The notes: generated by a model from the sequence alone, not told the origin. Positions 22,899 through 31,696 are shown, counted from the first letter of the stretch. The stretch: DNA of 33,736 bases from Anaerolineaceae bacterium (GCA_012514775.1 JAAYZQ010000159.1:1-33736); one strand, 5' to 3'. Made by a program: numbers and translations.

Positions 22899-24772
22899 GC
22901 TTTTCCCTGGGCTCCAGCGGCTCTGCCATGGGGCCTCGCGGCGTCATCGAGCAGTTTGGCGAGGGCATAGAAGAGGGCCGGTACAATCCCCGGATTCTGC
23001 TCCGCTTGTTGGGCTATCTGCGACCGCACTGGCAGCGGATGCTCCTGGCCTTCTTCCTGATGCTGGTCGCTTCGGCGCTGGCCCTGGCGGCGCCCTACCT
23101 CGTCAAGGTGGCCATCGACCAGCCCATCGCCCAGGGAGACACGGCAGGGCTGACCAGGCTGGCGGTGCTGATGATCCTGGCCTTTGTCGGCCTCTATCTG
23201 TCCTCGGCGGGGCAGCAATACCTGCTCTCCTGGGTGGGGCAACGGGTGCTGTCCACCCTCCGTTCGGACCTCTTTGCCCATCTGCAGCGCCTTTCCCTGG
23301 GCTTTCACGACACGCACATCGTGGGCATCACCATCTCCCGGCTCATCAACGACGTGGCGGTCATCAACGAGCTGCTCTCCGAGGGCCTCATCACCCTCGT
23401 CGGCGACACCCTGATGTTGGGCGGCATCGTCGTGGTCATGCTGACCATGAGCCCGCGGCTGGCGCTCCTATCCTTTTGCGTGCTGCCGCTCATGGTGCTG
23501 GCAACCTGGATATTTGCCCGCAGGGCGCAGGTCGCCTTCCGGCAGACGCGGGCGCGCATTGCCGCCGTGGTAGGCGACCTGGCCGAGGACCTGTCGGGCA
23601 TGCGGGTGATCCAGGCCTTTGCCCAGGAGGATGCCTCCCACGAGCGATTTAACGAGGTCAACCGCGCCAACCGGGACGCCTACGTGAAGGCCATGTCGCT
23701 GTCCTTCGTCTTCTTGCCCACCGTTGACATCCTGAGCATGCTGGCCACGGCCATCGTGCTCTGGTTCGGCGGCCTGGCCGTCGCCCGCGGCGAGCTAACC
23801 CTGGGCGTCGTCGTCGCCTTCATAGCCTACGTGAGCCGCTTCTTCCAGCCGATCCAGGAGCTGAGCCAGCTCTACACCACGCTCCAGGCTGCCATGGCGG
23901 GTGGCGAGCGGGTGCTGGAGATGCTGGACACCGAGCCGGAAGTCCAGGACCGCCCCGGCGCCAGGGAGATGCCCCCCATCGAGGGCCACGTGGCCCTGCG
24001 CGGCGTCTCGTTCTCCTACCGGGGCGACGTCCACGTCCTGCACGACGTCGACCTGGAGATCGAGCCCGGCCAGACTGTGGCCCTGGTGGGCCCCACGGGC
24101 GCGGGCAAGACGTCCATCGCCAACATCGTGGCGCGCTTCTACGACGTGACCAATGGCGCAGTCCTCGTCGATGGCATCGACGTGCGCGATGTCACCCAGC
24201 GCTCACTTCGGCGGCAGATGGGCCTCGTGCCCCAGGATCCCTTTCTCTTTGCCGGCACCATCGCCGACAACATCCGCTTCGGCCATCCCCATCCGTCTGG
24301 CGCTGAATCGGCCATGGAGGCCGTCGAGCGTGCCGCCCGGCTGGCCAACGCCCACGAGTTCATCCTGGCCATGCCCGACGGTTACGAGACGCGCATCCTG
24401 GAGGGGGGCGTCAACCTGTCGGTGGGGCAGCGCCAGCTCATCTGCATTGCCCGGGCGGCCCTGGCCGAGCCGCGGCTCCTGATCCTGGACGAGGCGACCG
24501 CCAGCGTCGACACCGTGACCGAGATGCTCATCCAGGATGCTTTGGAGCGCCTCCTCCACGGCCGGACGGCCATCGTCATCGCCCACCGGCTGAGCACCAT
24601 CACCCATGCCGACCGCATCTGTGTCGTGCAGGCGGGGCGCATCGTGGAGCAGGGCACACACCAGGAGCTTCTGGCCCGTGGCGGCCTGTACCGGCAGTTG
24701 TACGAGCGCCAGTTCCTGGACGTGGAGGGGCAAGATCACGACGACGGCCACCCCGACGGCGAGAGCCTGTAG
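22895..24772 (+). CDS. ABC exporter half-transporter, partner subunit
   Basis: The 625-residue product starts at GTG 22895, with a GGGAGGG site, overlapping the previous stop. It has the six-helix exporter domain (about 45-340) and an ATPase domain with Walker A GPTGAGKTS and canonical Walker B LILDEATASVD (Glu533). Its signature is LSVGQ (508-512), not LSGGQ. Together with Asp524 of the first subunit this makes one degenerate and one consensus ATP site, as expected for a heterodimer. The substrate may be a lipid, peptide or drug. Confidence 0.92.
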   Translation: MSFSLGSSGSAMGPRGVIEQFGEGIEEGRYNPRILLRLLGYLRPHWQRMLLAFFLMLVASALALAAPYLVKVAIDQPIAQGDTAGLTRLAVLMILAFVGLYLSSAGQQYLLSWVGQRVLSTLRSDLFAHLQRLSLGFHDTHIVGITISRLINDVAVINELLSEGLITLVGDTLMLGGIVVVMLTMSPRLALLSFCVLPLMVLATWIFARRAQVAFRQTRARIAAVVGDLAEDLSGMRVIQAFAQEDASHERFNEVNRANRDAYVKAMSLSFVFLPTVDILSMLATAIVLWFGGLAVARGELTLGVVVAFIAYVSRFFQPIQELSQLYTTLQAAMAGGERVLEMLDTEPEVQDRPGAREMPPIEGHVALRGVSFSYRGDVHVLHDVDLEIEPGQTVALVGPTGAGKTSIANIVARFYDVTNGAVLVDGIDVRDVTQRSLRRQMGLVPQDPFLFAGTIADNIRFGHPHPSGAESAMEAVERAARLANAHEFILAMPDGYETRILEGGVNLSVGQRQLICIARAALAEPRLLILDEATASVDTVTEMLIQDALERLLHGRTAIVIAHRLSTITHADRICVVQAGRIVEQGTHQELLARGGLYRQLYERQFLDVEGQDHDDGHPDGESL

Positions 24773-24784
24773 GCAAACCGAAAG

Positions 24785-24807
24785 CTCTGGGCTACCACAG
24801 CCCAGAG
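24785..24807. terminator. Hairpin after the ABC exporter genes
   Basis: CTCTGGGCT at 24785-24793 pairs perfectly with AGCCCAGAG at 24799-24807 around a five-base loop, 13 bases after the exporter stop codon. A ten-base palindrome, GGTCCGGACC, follows directly (24807-24816). No T-run follows. Confidence 0.6.
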
Positions 24808-24869
24808 GTCCGGACCTTGTACAGGTAGGCTGGCTCCAGGCTCAGGCCTGACCGGGTCCGCGGCTCGTC

Positions 24870-24901
24870 CACCGGACGCGATTCGCCCTCCCCGTCCGGT
24901 G
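24870..24901. terminator. Hairpin at the 3' end of the threonine synthase gene
   Basis: CACCGGAC at 24870-24877 pairs with GTCCGGTG at 24894-24901 around a sixteen-base loop. It lies ten bases beyond the threonine synthase stop codon on the minus strand and probably ends that transcript. Confidence 0.5.
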
Positions 24902-24910
24902 ATGTACTCG

Positions 24911-26086
24911 TCAGCGCTCCTCGGCCCACAGGTGGGCGTACTTGAGCCCGCTCCCCGTATTGAACAGGACGACCGTCTCCTCACCGGCGATCCAGCCCTG
25001 GCGGCGCAGCGCCTGGAAGGCGACCAGGGTGGCCGCGCCCTCGGGCGCCGCCCAGATGCCCTCCGTCCGGCCCAGCAAGTTTGCGGCCTCGATCATGTCC
25101 TGGTCGGGCACGGCCACGGCCGTGCCGCCGCTCTCGCGCAGCGCCCGCAGGATCAAGAAGTCGCCCACGGCCGCCGGCACCCGCAGCCCGTCGGCCAGCG
25201 TGTGGGCCCCCTGCCACGGCGCCGCGAACTCGTCGCCGGCATGAAAGGCGCGCACCATGGGCGCGCAGCCCTCGGCCTGGACGGTAACCATGCGGGGCCG
25301 CTCGGGCCCGATCCAGCCCATGGCCTCCATCTCGTCAAAGGCCTTCCACATGCCCACCAGGCCGGTGCCGCCGCCGGTAGGATAAATGACCACGTCGGGC
25401 AGCTTCCAGCCCATCTGCTCCGCCAGCTCGTAGCCCATGGTCTTCTTGCCCTCCAGGCGGTAGGGCTCCTTGAGGGTAGACACGTCAAAGCGGCCGTGCT
25501 GGCGCACGCCTTCGGCCGCGACGCGGCCGCAGTCGGTGATCAGCCCGTCCACAAGGGTGACCTGGGCGCCCAGGGCCCGGCACTCGGCCACAAAGAGGGG
25601 AGGCACGTCGCGGGGCATAAAGACGTGGGCCTCCATGCCCGCCCGGGCGGCATAGGCAGCCGTGGCCCCCGCCGCGTTGCCCGCCGAGGGGATGGACACC
25701 GACCGCACCCCCAGCTCGTGTGCCCGCGACAGTGCCACACCCAGCCCCCGGGCCTTGAACGAGCCCGTGGGGTTCAATCCCTCGTCCTTTACATAAAGTC
25801 CATCGAAAGCCACCGCCTCGCCCAGGCGCCGGGCGTGGACCAGCCTCGTCCAGCCTTCCCCCAGGCAAAGCTCGTGGCGCCTATCGCGCACGGGCAACAC
25901 CTCCCGGTAGCGCCACAGGGTCGGCTCGCGGCCGGCCAGCTCGACGCGGTCCAGCGCCTGGCTGGCCGCCGCCAGATCGTAGCGGACCAGCAGTGGCTTG
26001 CCACAGGCCGGGCACAGGTTCCAGGGCCGGTCGGCCTCGTACTCCTTGCCACACAGCCCGCATTCCAGGTGCGTCAATGTGCTCAT
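24911..26086 (-). CDS. thrC: Threonine synthase
   Basis: The 391-residue product is a fold-type II PLP enzyme that converts O-phosphohomoserine to threonine. It opens with a zinc ribbon (Cys9/Cys12 and Cys25/Cys28), common in the short, archaeal/Chloroflexota-like form. The PLP Lys is Lys111 in NPTGSFKARG, followed by PSAGNAAGATAAYAARAG and the phosphate-binding glycine loop YPTGGGTGLVG. A GAGGAG site precedes the start. It lies 15 bases after the aminotransferase gene and is probably co-transcribed. Other PLP lyases with this fold are possible but less likely. Confidence 0.88.
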   Translation of the reverse strand: MSTLTHLECGLCGKEYEADRPWNLCPACGKPLLVRYDLAAASQALDRVELAGREPTLWRYREVLPVRDRRHELCLGEGWTRLVHARRLGEAVAFDGLYVKDEGLNPTGSFKARGLGVALSRAHELGVRSVSIPSAGNAAGATAAYAARAGMEAHVFMPRDVPPLFVAECRALGAQVTLVDGLITDCGRVAAEGVRQHGRFDVSTLKEPYRLEGKKTMGYELAEQMGWKLPDVVIYPTGGGTGLVGMWKAFDEMEAMGWIGPERPRMVTVQAEGCAPMVRAFHAGDEFAAPWQGAHTLADGLRVPAAVGDFLILRALRESGGTAVAVPDQDMIEAANLLGRTEGIWAAPEGAATLVAFQALRRQGWIAGEETVVLFNTGSGLKYAHLWAEER

Positions 26087-26101
26087 CGTCCTCTCCTCAC
26101 G

Positions 26102-27412
26102 CTATGCGTTGATACCCGAAGCCATGACGTCGCGCAGCGCGGCCTCTATGCCTTCCAGGGCACGGTCAATGTCGTCGTCGGTGTGGGCGGACGAGAGGCC
26201 GTGGTGGAGCATAGAGTGCAGGTAAACGCCATGATCCAGGCAGGCGGCGTAGAAGCGGTCCAGGAGCGCCCAGTCGTTGTCCATCACATCGCGATAGTTC
26301 TTGATAGACGCCTTTTCGGCTACGGGCCCGAACAGGAAGGAAAAACGCGCGCCCAGGGCCTGCACCCGCCCCTGGAAGCCCAGGCGGCCCATGATCTCGT
26401 CGACGCCGGCATAGAAACGCTGGCTGCGCGCCAGGAGGCCCTCGTAATAGCCGGGCTCCAGGATGACCTCGAAAAAGGCGCCGGCCGCCATGATGGCCAG
26501 GAGCCCGGCGTTGAACGTGCCGCTGTGCTGCGCCTTGCCCAGGGGCGCGACATGTTCCATGAGCCCCCGCCGGCCGCCAAAGACGCTCAGGGGCAGCCCG
26601 CCGCCGATGGCCTTGCCCAGGGTACACAGGTCGGGCGTGACGCCGTACGTGCCCTGGATGCAGCCGGGCCCGGTGCGGAACCCCGACAGGATCTCGTCAA
26701 AGATGAGCAGCGCGCCGTGCTCGGCCGTCAGGCGGCGCAGCAGCTCCAGGTAGCCGGGCCGGGGGACGATGGTGCCCGCGTTATAGTTCACCGGCTCCAG
26801 CATCACGGCGGCGACCTCGTGGCCCCGGTGGGCCATCAGCTCCTCGATTCGCTCGTCGTCGTTAAAGGGCAGCACGGCGATGCCATCCTGGCCGCTTCTG
26901 GTCATGCCCTTCATGGCGGGGGTCAGTGCGGGCCACCCCTCGGCGGGTGCTGGCCAGTAGTTGTAGGCCAGGGCGTCGTTGTAGCCGTGAAAGTGGCCCT
27001 CGAACTTGACGATGAGGGGCCGGCCGGTTGCCTCGCGGGCCACCTTGACGGCATAGGCCGTGGTCTCGGTGCCGCTCAAAGCAAAGCGCATCATCTCCAT
27101 GCTCGACACGTTCTCGGCGATGGTCTGCGCCAGGCGGGCGTGCCATTCGGTCTCGCCGGCGCATAGGATGCCCAGCTCGAGGGCCTGCCGCACCGCGCGG
27201 GTGACCGCCGGATGGGCGTGCCCCAGCAGCGACGCCCCGAAGGACGTGCACAGGTCGACGTACTCCCGGCCGTCCAGCCCATAGACCTTGCTGCCCGCCG
27301 CCCGGGAAAAGTAGACGGGCCTGCCCAGCCCCTTGTGGACGCGCGCCGACGCACAGACGCCGCCGGGCAGGTGCTCCTGGGCGATACTCCAGTGTTCTAC
27401 GTCTCGGTTCAA
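26102..27412 (-). CDS. Class III PLP aminotransferase, glutamate-1-semialdehyde aminomutase-like
   Basis: The 436-residue product has the class III pattern: GSKVYGLDGREYVDLCTSFG, the cofactor-phosphate GTE motif (SGTETT, about 113-118), Asp239 in LLIFDEILSGFR contacting the PLP ring nitrogen, and the Schiff-base Lys267 in TLGKAIGGGLPLS. These resemble HemL, but stand-alone HemL-like proteins often act on other amino acids, and no haem genes are nearby. The start is TTG 27412, preceded by GGGAGGG at eight bases, an unusual but well-supported choice. It is followed by threonine synthase in the same unit. Confidence 0.88.
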   Translation of the reverse strand: MNRDVEHWSIAQEHLPGGVCASARVHKGLGRPVYFSRAAGSKVYGLDGREYVDLCTSFGASLLGHAHPAVTRAVRQALELGILCAGETEWHARLAQTIAENVSSMEMMRFALSGTETTAYAVKVAREATGRPLIVKFEGHFHGYNDALAYNYWPAPAEGWPALTPAMKGMTRSGQDGIAVLPFNDDERIEELMAHRGHEVAAVMLEPVNYNAGTIVPRPGYLELLRRLTAEHGALLIFDEILSGFRTGPGCIQGTYGVTPDLCTLGKAIGGGLPLSVFGGRRGLMEHVAPLGKAQHSGTFNAGLLAIMAAGAFFEVILEPGYYEGLLARSQRFYAGVDEIMGRLGFQGRVQALGARFSFLFGPVAEKASIKNYRDVMDNDWALLDRFYAACLDHGVYLHSMLHHGLSSAHTDDDIDRALEGIEAALRDVMASGINA

Positions 27413-27533
27413 AGCTCAATCCCTCCCCTGGCGCTCGGGGCGCCGGCGTTGTTCAGGCTCTATGGTGCACCCACCGCCGTGCCTCTCGTGCATCTCACAA
27501 GTGAAAGACGACCGGTTCCGCCCGGCCCGGGCC

Positions 27534-27562
27534 ATTGTACCACGCGGGTCAAAAGAGGGCAA
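27534..27562 (-). promoter_or_regulatory. Promoter of the aminotransferase/threonine synthase unit
   Basis: On the minus strand TTGCCC (27557-27562) and TACAAT (27534-27539) are 17 bases apart. The expected leader is about 115 bases before the TTG start at 27412. Confidence 0.7.
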
Positions 27563-27636
27563 GATCGGCCCTGGCACTCTGGCCGCGCGTGCGGCGAGAC
27601 GTGGCGGCCGCGACCTCTATGCTCCCGGCCTCTCAT

Positions 27637-27665
27637 TTGTCCTTTTCAGCCACTTGGGGTATAAT
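27637..27665 (+). promoter_or_regulatory. Promoter of the racemase-like gene
   Basis: TTGTCC at 27637-27642 and TATAAT at 27660-27665 are 17 bases apart. Initiation would fall near 27672, only five bases before an in-frame ATG at 27677 and about 32 before ATG 27704. Confidence 0.75.
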
Positions 27666-27703
27666 AAGGGCCAGCGATGGACCATTCTCCGTTTGGGGGA
27701 GCG

Positions 27704-28393
27704 ATGAAACGGATCGGCATCCTGGGCGGGATCAGCCCCGAATCAACGCGGCTCTACTACGAGCACATCATCAAGGCGTACCACGCCCGCCGCGATGACT
27801 ACTACTACCCCGAGATCGTCATCTTTTCCCTCAACTTTCAGCGCTTTACCGACCTGGAGAACCGGGGGGACACGGAGGGGTACGCGGGCGAGCTCGTAGC
27901 CGGCATCGAGGCCCTGGAGCGGGCCGGCGTCGATTTCGCCCTCATGGCCGCCAACTCTCCCCACGCCGCCTTTGACCTCGTCGCCCAACGCGTCAGCGTC
28001 CCCCTCCTCAGCATCGTCGACGTGGCCCTGGACCACTCCCAGCAACTTGGCTTGAAGCGGCTGCTACTCCTGGGCATCAAGTTCACCATGCAGGCCTCCT
28101 TCTACCCCGAAGCCTGCGCCCGGCGGGGCATCGAGCTCCGGGTGCCGGCCGAGGTGGAGCAGGACGCCATCGACCGCATTATCTTTCGCGAGTTGGCCAT
28201 GGGCCGGGTACTGCCTGCCAGCCGCGACCGCCTGCTAGAGATCATGGCCGGGTACGACGTGGATGGTGTCATCCTGGGCTGCACCGAGTTGCCCATGATC
28301 CTGCGGCAGGGAGACACGTCGCTGCCGCTCCTCAATACGCTGGCTCTCCACGCCGAGGCCGCCCTGGACTATGCCCTGGGCGACGCCTCCTGA
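27704..28393 (+). CDS. Asp/Glu racemase-family protein with an altered active site
   Basis: The 229-residue product follows the YgeA/RacX branch: GILGGISPESTRLYY at the N terminus and VILGCTELP with Cys193 near the C terminus. Cofactor-free racemases use two opposed residues, usually two Cys, or Thr83/Cys197 in E. coli YgeA. Here the first position is Ala83 (LMAANSPH), so one acid-base residue is missing while Cys193 is kept. Ordinary two-base racemisation looks unlikely; a one-sided reaction, another substrate or loss of activity are possible. ATG 27704 begins the conserved strand; ATG 27677 would add nine residues and lie nearly at the transcript start. Confidence 0.85.
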   Translation: MKRIGILGGISPESTRLYYEHIIKAYHARRDDYYYPEIVIFSLNFQRFTDLENRGDTEGYAGELVAGIEALERAGVDFALMAANSPHAAFDLVAQRVSVPLLSIVDVALDHSQQLGLKRLLLLGIKFTMQASFYPEACARRGIELRVPAEVEQDAIDRIIFRELAMGRVLPASRDRLLEIMAGYDVDGVILGCTELPMILRQGDTSLPLLNTLALHAEAALDYALGDAS

Positions 28394-28913
28394 GAGAGAG
28401 TAGAGGCACCGCCCGCGCTTGAGTCCAGGCGGCAGAGGTTAGCCGAGACGGCACGCCCGGCAGTGGCACCGAAGGGAGCCACCTCGTCCAGAACCAGGGC
28501 GACTTGATCGGCTGGCCACGCTCCGCGGCTTTCCGCAAGATCGACTGCTACCCGGGCCGAGGGAAACCACGCGCAGTACAACCTTGCCGGGAGGAGATCG
28601 TATAGATCTAGGACATGGCGCATCTGGGCGCCGAAACCTGTGCTTTGTGGGACAACTCGCAAGCGGCCGGACTCTCCAGCCCGCAGTCCGCCGGCCGCGC
28701 CCCAAGCTGATGATGTAGGACAGCGCGCAAAAGCTGCCGGCTTGCCCAACCCGGTATGCGGCCAGCTGAGTCATAACTCGACCTGTGGGAGAGACGACAA
28801 TGGAGTTCGACACGGTCATAACCAACGGCATCCCCCGCGCCAGCGACGGCCGGTTCTTGCCCGGGCCCCGCCGTGGCCAGGTGCTGCGCAAGTAGCTTGA
28901 TAGGAGGACTCAC
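28394..28913. other. 520-base stretch with decayed sequence only
   Basis: No intact gene is seen. The right end holds an amidohydrolase tail remnant (28800-28895). A minus-strand frame at 28369-28749 reads partly like protein but lacks a ribosome site and overlaps the racemase gene, so I do not call it. No strong promoter of the local type was found, leaving the promoter of the methyltransferase gene unidentified. Confidence 0.5.
28800..28895 (+). pseudogene. C-terminal remnant of an amidohydrolase, D-aminoacylase-like
   Basis: A 31-codon frame reads MEFDTVITNGIPRASDG, then RFLPGPRRGQVLRK, to a stop 18 bases before the next gene. The pattern (valine-rich strand, NG, a few residues, DGRF, then PG/RGQVLRK) matches the extreme C terminus of N-acyl-D-amino-acid deacylases and related amidohydrolases, which end in a strand that completes the small beta domain. 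The rest of the gene is missing, so I read it as the leftover of a deletion. The match is from memory of the family, and the frame is short. Confidence 0.4.
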
Positions 28914-30398
28914 ATGCATACTTCTCGCTTCGAAGTACTAAGCCCAACCGAGGTCGAACGTATTCACGCCACCTCCATGGAGATCCTGGCCACAACCGGC
29001 CTCCAGGTGGACTGGCCCAAGGCCCGCGACATCTTTCGCCAGGCCGGCGCCGACGTCGACGCCGAGGCCTGTCGTGTGCGCCTGCCAGAGGCGCTGGTGC
29101 GCCGCGCAGTGGAGCAGGCGCCCCGGAGCTTTTCTCTCTATGGTTCCGACCCCAGCTTTTTCCTGGAGATCGGTGCCGGCACAACGCATTTTGCCGGCCT
29201 GGGCACGCCCACCCACATCCTCGACCTGGACAGCGGCGAGTATCGCCCCTGCACCATGGCCGACGTCGTTCAGCACATCCAGCTCATCAACGCCTGCGAC
29301 CACATCCATAACTCCCAGATGGACGTCTGGCCCGAGGACATTCCCATGACGACGATCCATGCCGAGGCCATCCGGGCCTGGGCTCACCACAGCCGCAAGC
29401 CCTTTGGCATGGGCTGCTACGGCTACGTGCCCACCCTGGACATGATGCGCATGATGGCCATCATCGCCGGGGGCAAGGAGGCGTTGCGCCGGCGCCCGTC
29501 CTTCTTTGCCATCTGTTCCGTGGGCAGCCCCCTGCAGATGATCCAGATGCAGCTCGAGGGCTTGCTCATCTGCGCCGACTATGGGCAGCCCCTGGCCCTG
29601 TCGCCCGAGGCCATTGCCGGGGCCACGGCGCCGGCGACGCTGGCTGGCTTGCTGGCCCAGCAGAACGCCGAGATCCTGGCCCACGTCACCCTGGCCCAGA
29701 TCTACCGGCCGGGCACGCCCGTCCTGTATGGGACGGTGTCGACCGTCGCCAACATGCGCCTGGGAACCGTGGCCCTGGGCGCCGTGGAGACGGGTCTCAT
29801 CACCGCTGGCGCGGCGCAGATGGCCCGCCGCTACGGCCTGCCTTGCCGCAGCGTGGGGGCCGCCACCGAGGCCAAGCAGGAGGACATCCAGGCCGGCATG
29901 GAGCGGACGGCCAATCTGCTGCCCGCCGTTCTGGCCGGCGTCGATTTCATCACCTGCGGCGGCACCCTCGACAGCACCATGCTGGAAAGTCACGCTCTCC
30001 TCGTCCTCGACGACGAGCTGTGCGGCATGGCCCGCCGTCTGGCAGAGGGCGTGCGGGTGGACGACGAGACCCTGGGCCTGGAGATCATCAAGGAGGCGGG
30101 CCCTGGCGGCAACTTTTTGACCCAGGGCCACACGGCGCGCCACTTTCGCCGCGAGCACTATATCCCGCGGCTCATGGCCCGCGAGGGCTACAATGCCTGG
30201 GAAAAGGATGGCAGCCGCACGGCCCTGGACCGCGCCCGGGAGCGGGTGCGGGAGATCCTGGCCAACCACCAGCCTCGGGAGCTGGACCCCGCTTTGCAGC
30301 GAGAGCTGGACGAGTACTACAGCCTCGTCGCCGCCCGCAGCCTCGACGAGTTCTACCTGGGCGAACTGCCCCAGAACCAGGACTGGGACGCACTCTAG
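28914..30398 (+). CDS. MttB-family corrinoid methyltransferase without pyrrolysine
   Basis: The 494-residue product belongs to the trimethylamine methyltransferase (MttB) superfamily, which moves methyl groups from amines or betaines to a corrinoid protein. Features include LSPTEVERIHATSMEILATTG at the N terminus, FAGLGTPTHILDLDSGEYRP, and the C-terminal GPGGNFLTQGHTARHFRREHYIP. There is no in-frame amber codon, so it is of the non-pyrrolysine type, like MtgB (glycine betaine) and MtpB/MtcB (proline betaine, carnitine). The start has AGGAGG. No corrinoid protein gene is visible nearby. It overlaps the next gene by one base. Confidence 0.9.
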   Translation: MHTSRFEVLSPTEVERIHATSMEILATTGLQVDWPKARDIFRQAGADVDAEACRVRLPEALVRRAVEQAPRSFSLYGSDPSFFLEIGAGTTHFAGLGTPTHILDLDSGEYRPCTMADVVQHIQLINACDHIHNSQMDVWPEDIPMTTIHAEAIRAWAHHSRKPFGMGCYGYVPTLDMMRMMAIIAGGKEALRRRPSFFAICSVGSPLQMIQMQLEGLLICADYGQPLALSPEAIAGATAPATLAGLLAQQNAEILAHVTLAQIYRPGTPVLYGTVSTVANMRLGTVALGAVETGLITAGAAQMARRYGLPCRSVGAATEAKQEDIQAGMERTANLLPAVLAGVDFITCGGTLDSTMLESHALLVLDDELCGMARRLAEGVRVDDETLGLEIIKEAGPGGNFLTQGHTARHFRREHYIPRLMAREGYNAWEKDGSRTALDRARERVREILANHQPRELDPALQRELDEYYSLVAARSLDEFYLGELPQNQDWDAL

Positions 30399-31696
30399 TG
30401 GCCAGGAAGCGTCCGCCCGCGACCTATCGCTCGCCGCATACCCTGGCCGTCCACGCCGGCGAAGAGCCCGACGCCGAGACCGGCGCCCTGCGGCTGCCGC
30501 TGCACATGGCCACGACCTACAAGCTGCCGGGCTTTGGGCAGCGCCTGTTTGATGCCCTGCTCATGACCTCCGAGCGGCCGCCCCACGCCTATACCCGCTG
30601 GAGCAACCCTACCATCCGTGCCCTGGAGGACCGGCTGGCCGCGCTGGAGGCTGTGGAAGGGCCGGCTGGCCGCCGCCAGAAGGTGGGCTGCGTGGCCACA
30701 GCCAGTGGCATGGCCGCCGTCTCGGCGCTGCTGCTCACCCTGCTGGGCAAGGGCGACCACGTGGTGGCCAGCGAAGTGTGCTACGCGGGCTCGGTGGAGC
30801 TGTTCGGCCTGCACCTGCCCCGCTGGGGCATCGAGGTCAGCCTGGTGGACACCAGCGACCTGCGGCAGGTCCAGGCTGCCCTGCGGCCCAACACCCGCCT
30901 GCTGTACGTCGAGACCCCGGCCAATCCCATCCTGCGCATCGCCGACCTGGACGCGCTGGCGCGCCTGGCCCACGAGGCCGGCGCTCTCCTGGCCGTCGAC
31001 TCTACCTGGGCGGGACCCACCTTGCAAAAGCCCTTGGCCCGGGGCGCCGATTACGTGGTCCACAGCCTGACCAAATATCTGAACGGCCACGGTGACGCCC
31101 TGGGCGGCGCCGTTCTGGGCCCCGTCAAGGGCGTCCAGCGCATCCGGAAAGAGATGCTCGTCCACCTGGGCGGCGCCCTGAGCCCCTTTAACGCCTGGCT
31201 CATCCAGCGTGGGCTGGTGACGCTGCCCGTGCGCATGGAGCGCCACTGCCACAACGCCATGGCCGTCGCCCGTTTCCTCGACCAGCATCCCCGCGTCTCG
31301 CGCGTGGTCTATCCGGGGCTGGAGAGCCATCCCCACCACGAGCTCGCCTCGCGGCAGATGGCCGGCTACGGGGGGATGCTGACGTTTCAGCTCAAGGGCG
31401 GGCTGGGCGCGGCAATCACCCTGGCCGAGTGCATCCGCCTCTTTCGCTATGCCACGTCGCTGGGGCACGCCCACAGCCTGCTCTTTTACTACCCGACCGA
31501 CCTGTACGTGGACGCCGTGGCCTACCTGGATGCCGGGCAAAAGGCCGGCATCCGGGAGTGGACCGGGGACGGCATTGTGCGGGCCAGCATCGGCCTGGAG
31601 GACCCCGATGACCTTATTGCCGACCTGGACCAGGCCCTGCGCGGCCGGACGTTCAAAGGGTTGGTGGGGCCCCTGGCATACCGCTTGTTTGGCTAG
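30398..31696 (+). CDS. Cys/Met-metabolism PLP enzyme (methionine gamma-lyase / cystathionine gamma-synthase-like)
   Basis: The 432-residue product has fold-type I trans-sulfuration features: AYTRWSNPTIRALEDRLAALE, the PLP-stacking region CVATASGMAAVSALLL, and the Schiff-base Lys226 in HSLTKYLNGHGDALGG. The closest subgroup could be methionine gamma-lyase, cystathionine gamma-lyase or O-acetylhomoserine sulfhydrylase; sequence alone does not separate them. It starts at GTG 30398, whose G is the last base of the MttB stop codon, so translation is coupled. A joint role in methylated sulfur or amine metabolism is possible but unproven. Confidence 0.88.
   Translation: MARKRPPATYRSPHTLAVHAGEEPDAETGALRLPLHMATTYKLPGFGQRLFDALLMTSERPPHAYTRWSNPTIRALEDRLAALEAVEGPAGRRQKVGCVATASGMAAVSALLLTLLGKGDHVVASEVCYAGSVELFGLHLPRWGIEVSLVDTSDLRQVQAALRPNTRLLYVETPANPILRIADLDALARLAHEAGALLAVDSTWAGPTLQKPLARGADYVVHSLTKYLNGHGDALGGAVLGPVKGVQRIRKEMLVHLGGALSPFNAWLIQRGLVTLPVRMERHCHNAMAVARFLDQHPRVSRVVYPGLESHPHHELASRQMAGYGGMLTFQLKGGLGAAITLAECIRLFRYATSLGHAHSLLFYYPTDLYVDAVAYLDAGQKAGIREWTGDGIVRASIGLEDPDDLIADLDQALRGRTFKGLVGPLAYRLFG

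Larger units (their letters stand above)
27413..27703. other. Divergent intergenic region with two promoters
   Basis: This 290-base gap holds back-to-back promoters for the aminotransferase (minus) and racemase-like (plus) genes, with 74 bases between their -35 elements. I see no convincing reading frame; the rest is leader sequence of about 115 bases on the minus side and 30 on the plus side. Confidence 0.65.

Noticed and set aside
24773..24910. Cluster of dyads between convergent genes as a possible attachment site or origin
   Set aside because: Two hairpins placed just after two convergent stop codons are better explained as terminators; no integrase or replication gene is near.
28369..28749. 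Minus-strand 126-codon frame across the racemase 3' end
   Set aside because: It overlaps a real gene, lacks a ribosome site and promoter, and long shadow frames are common at this GC content, although part of it reads like protein.
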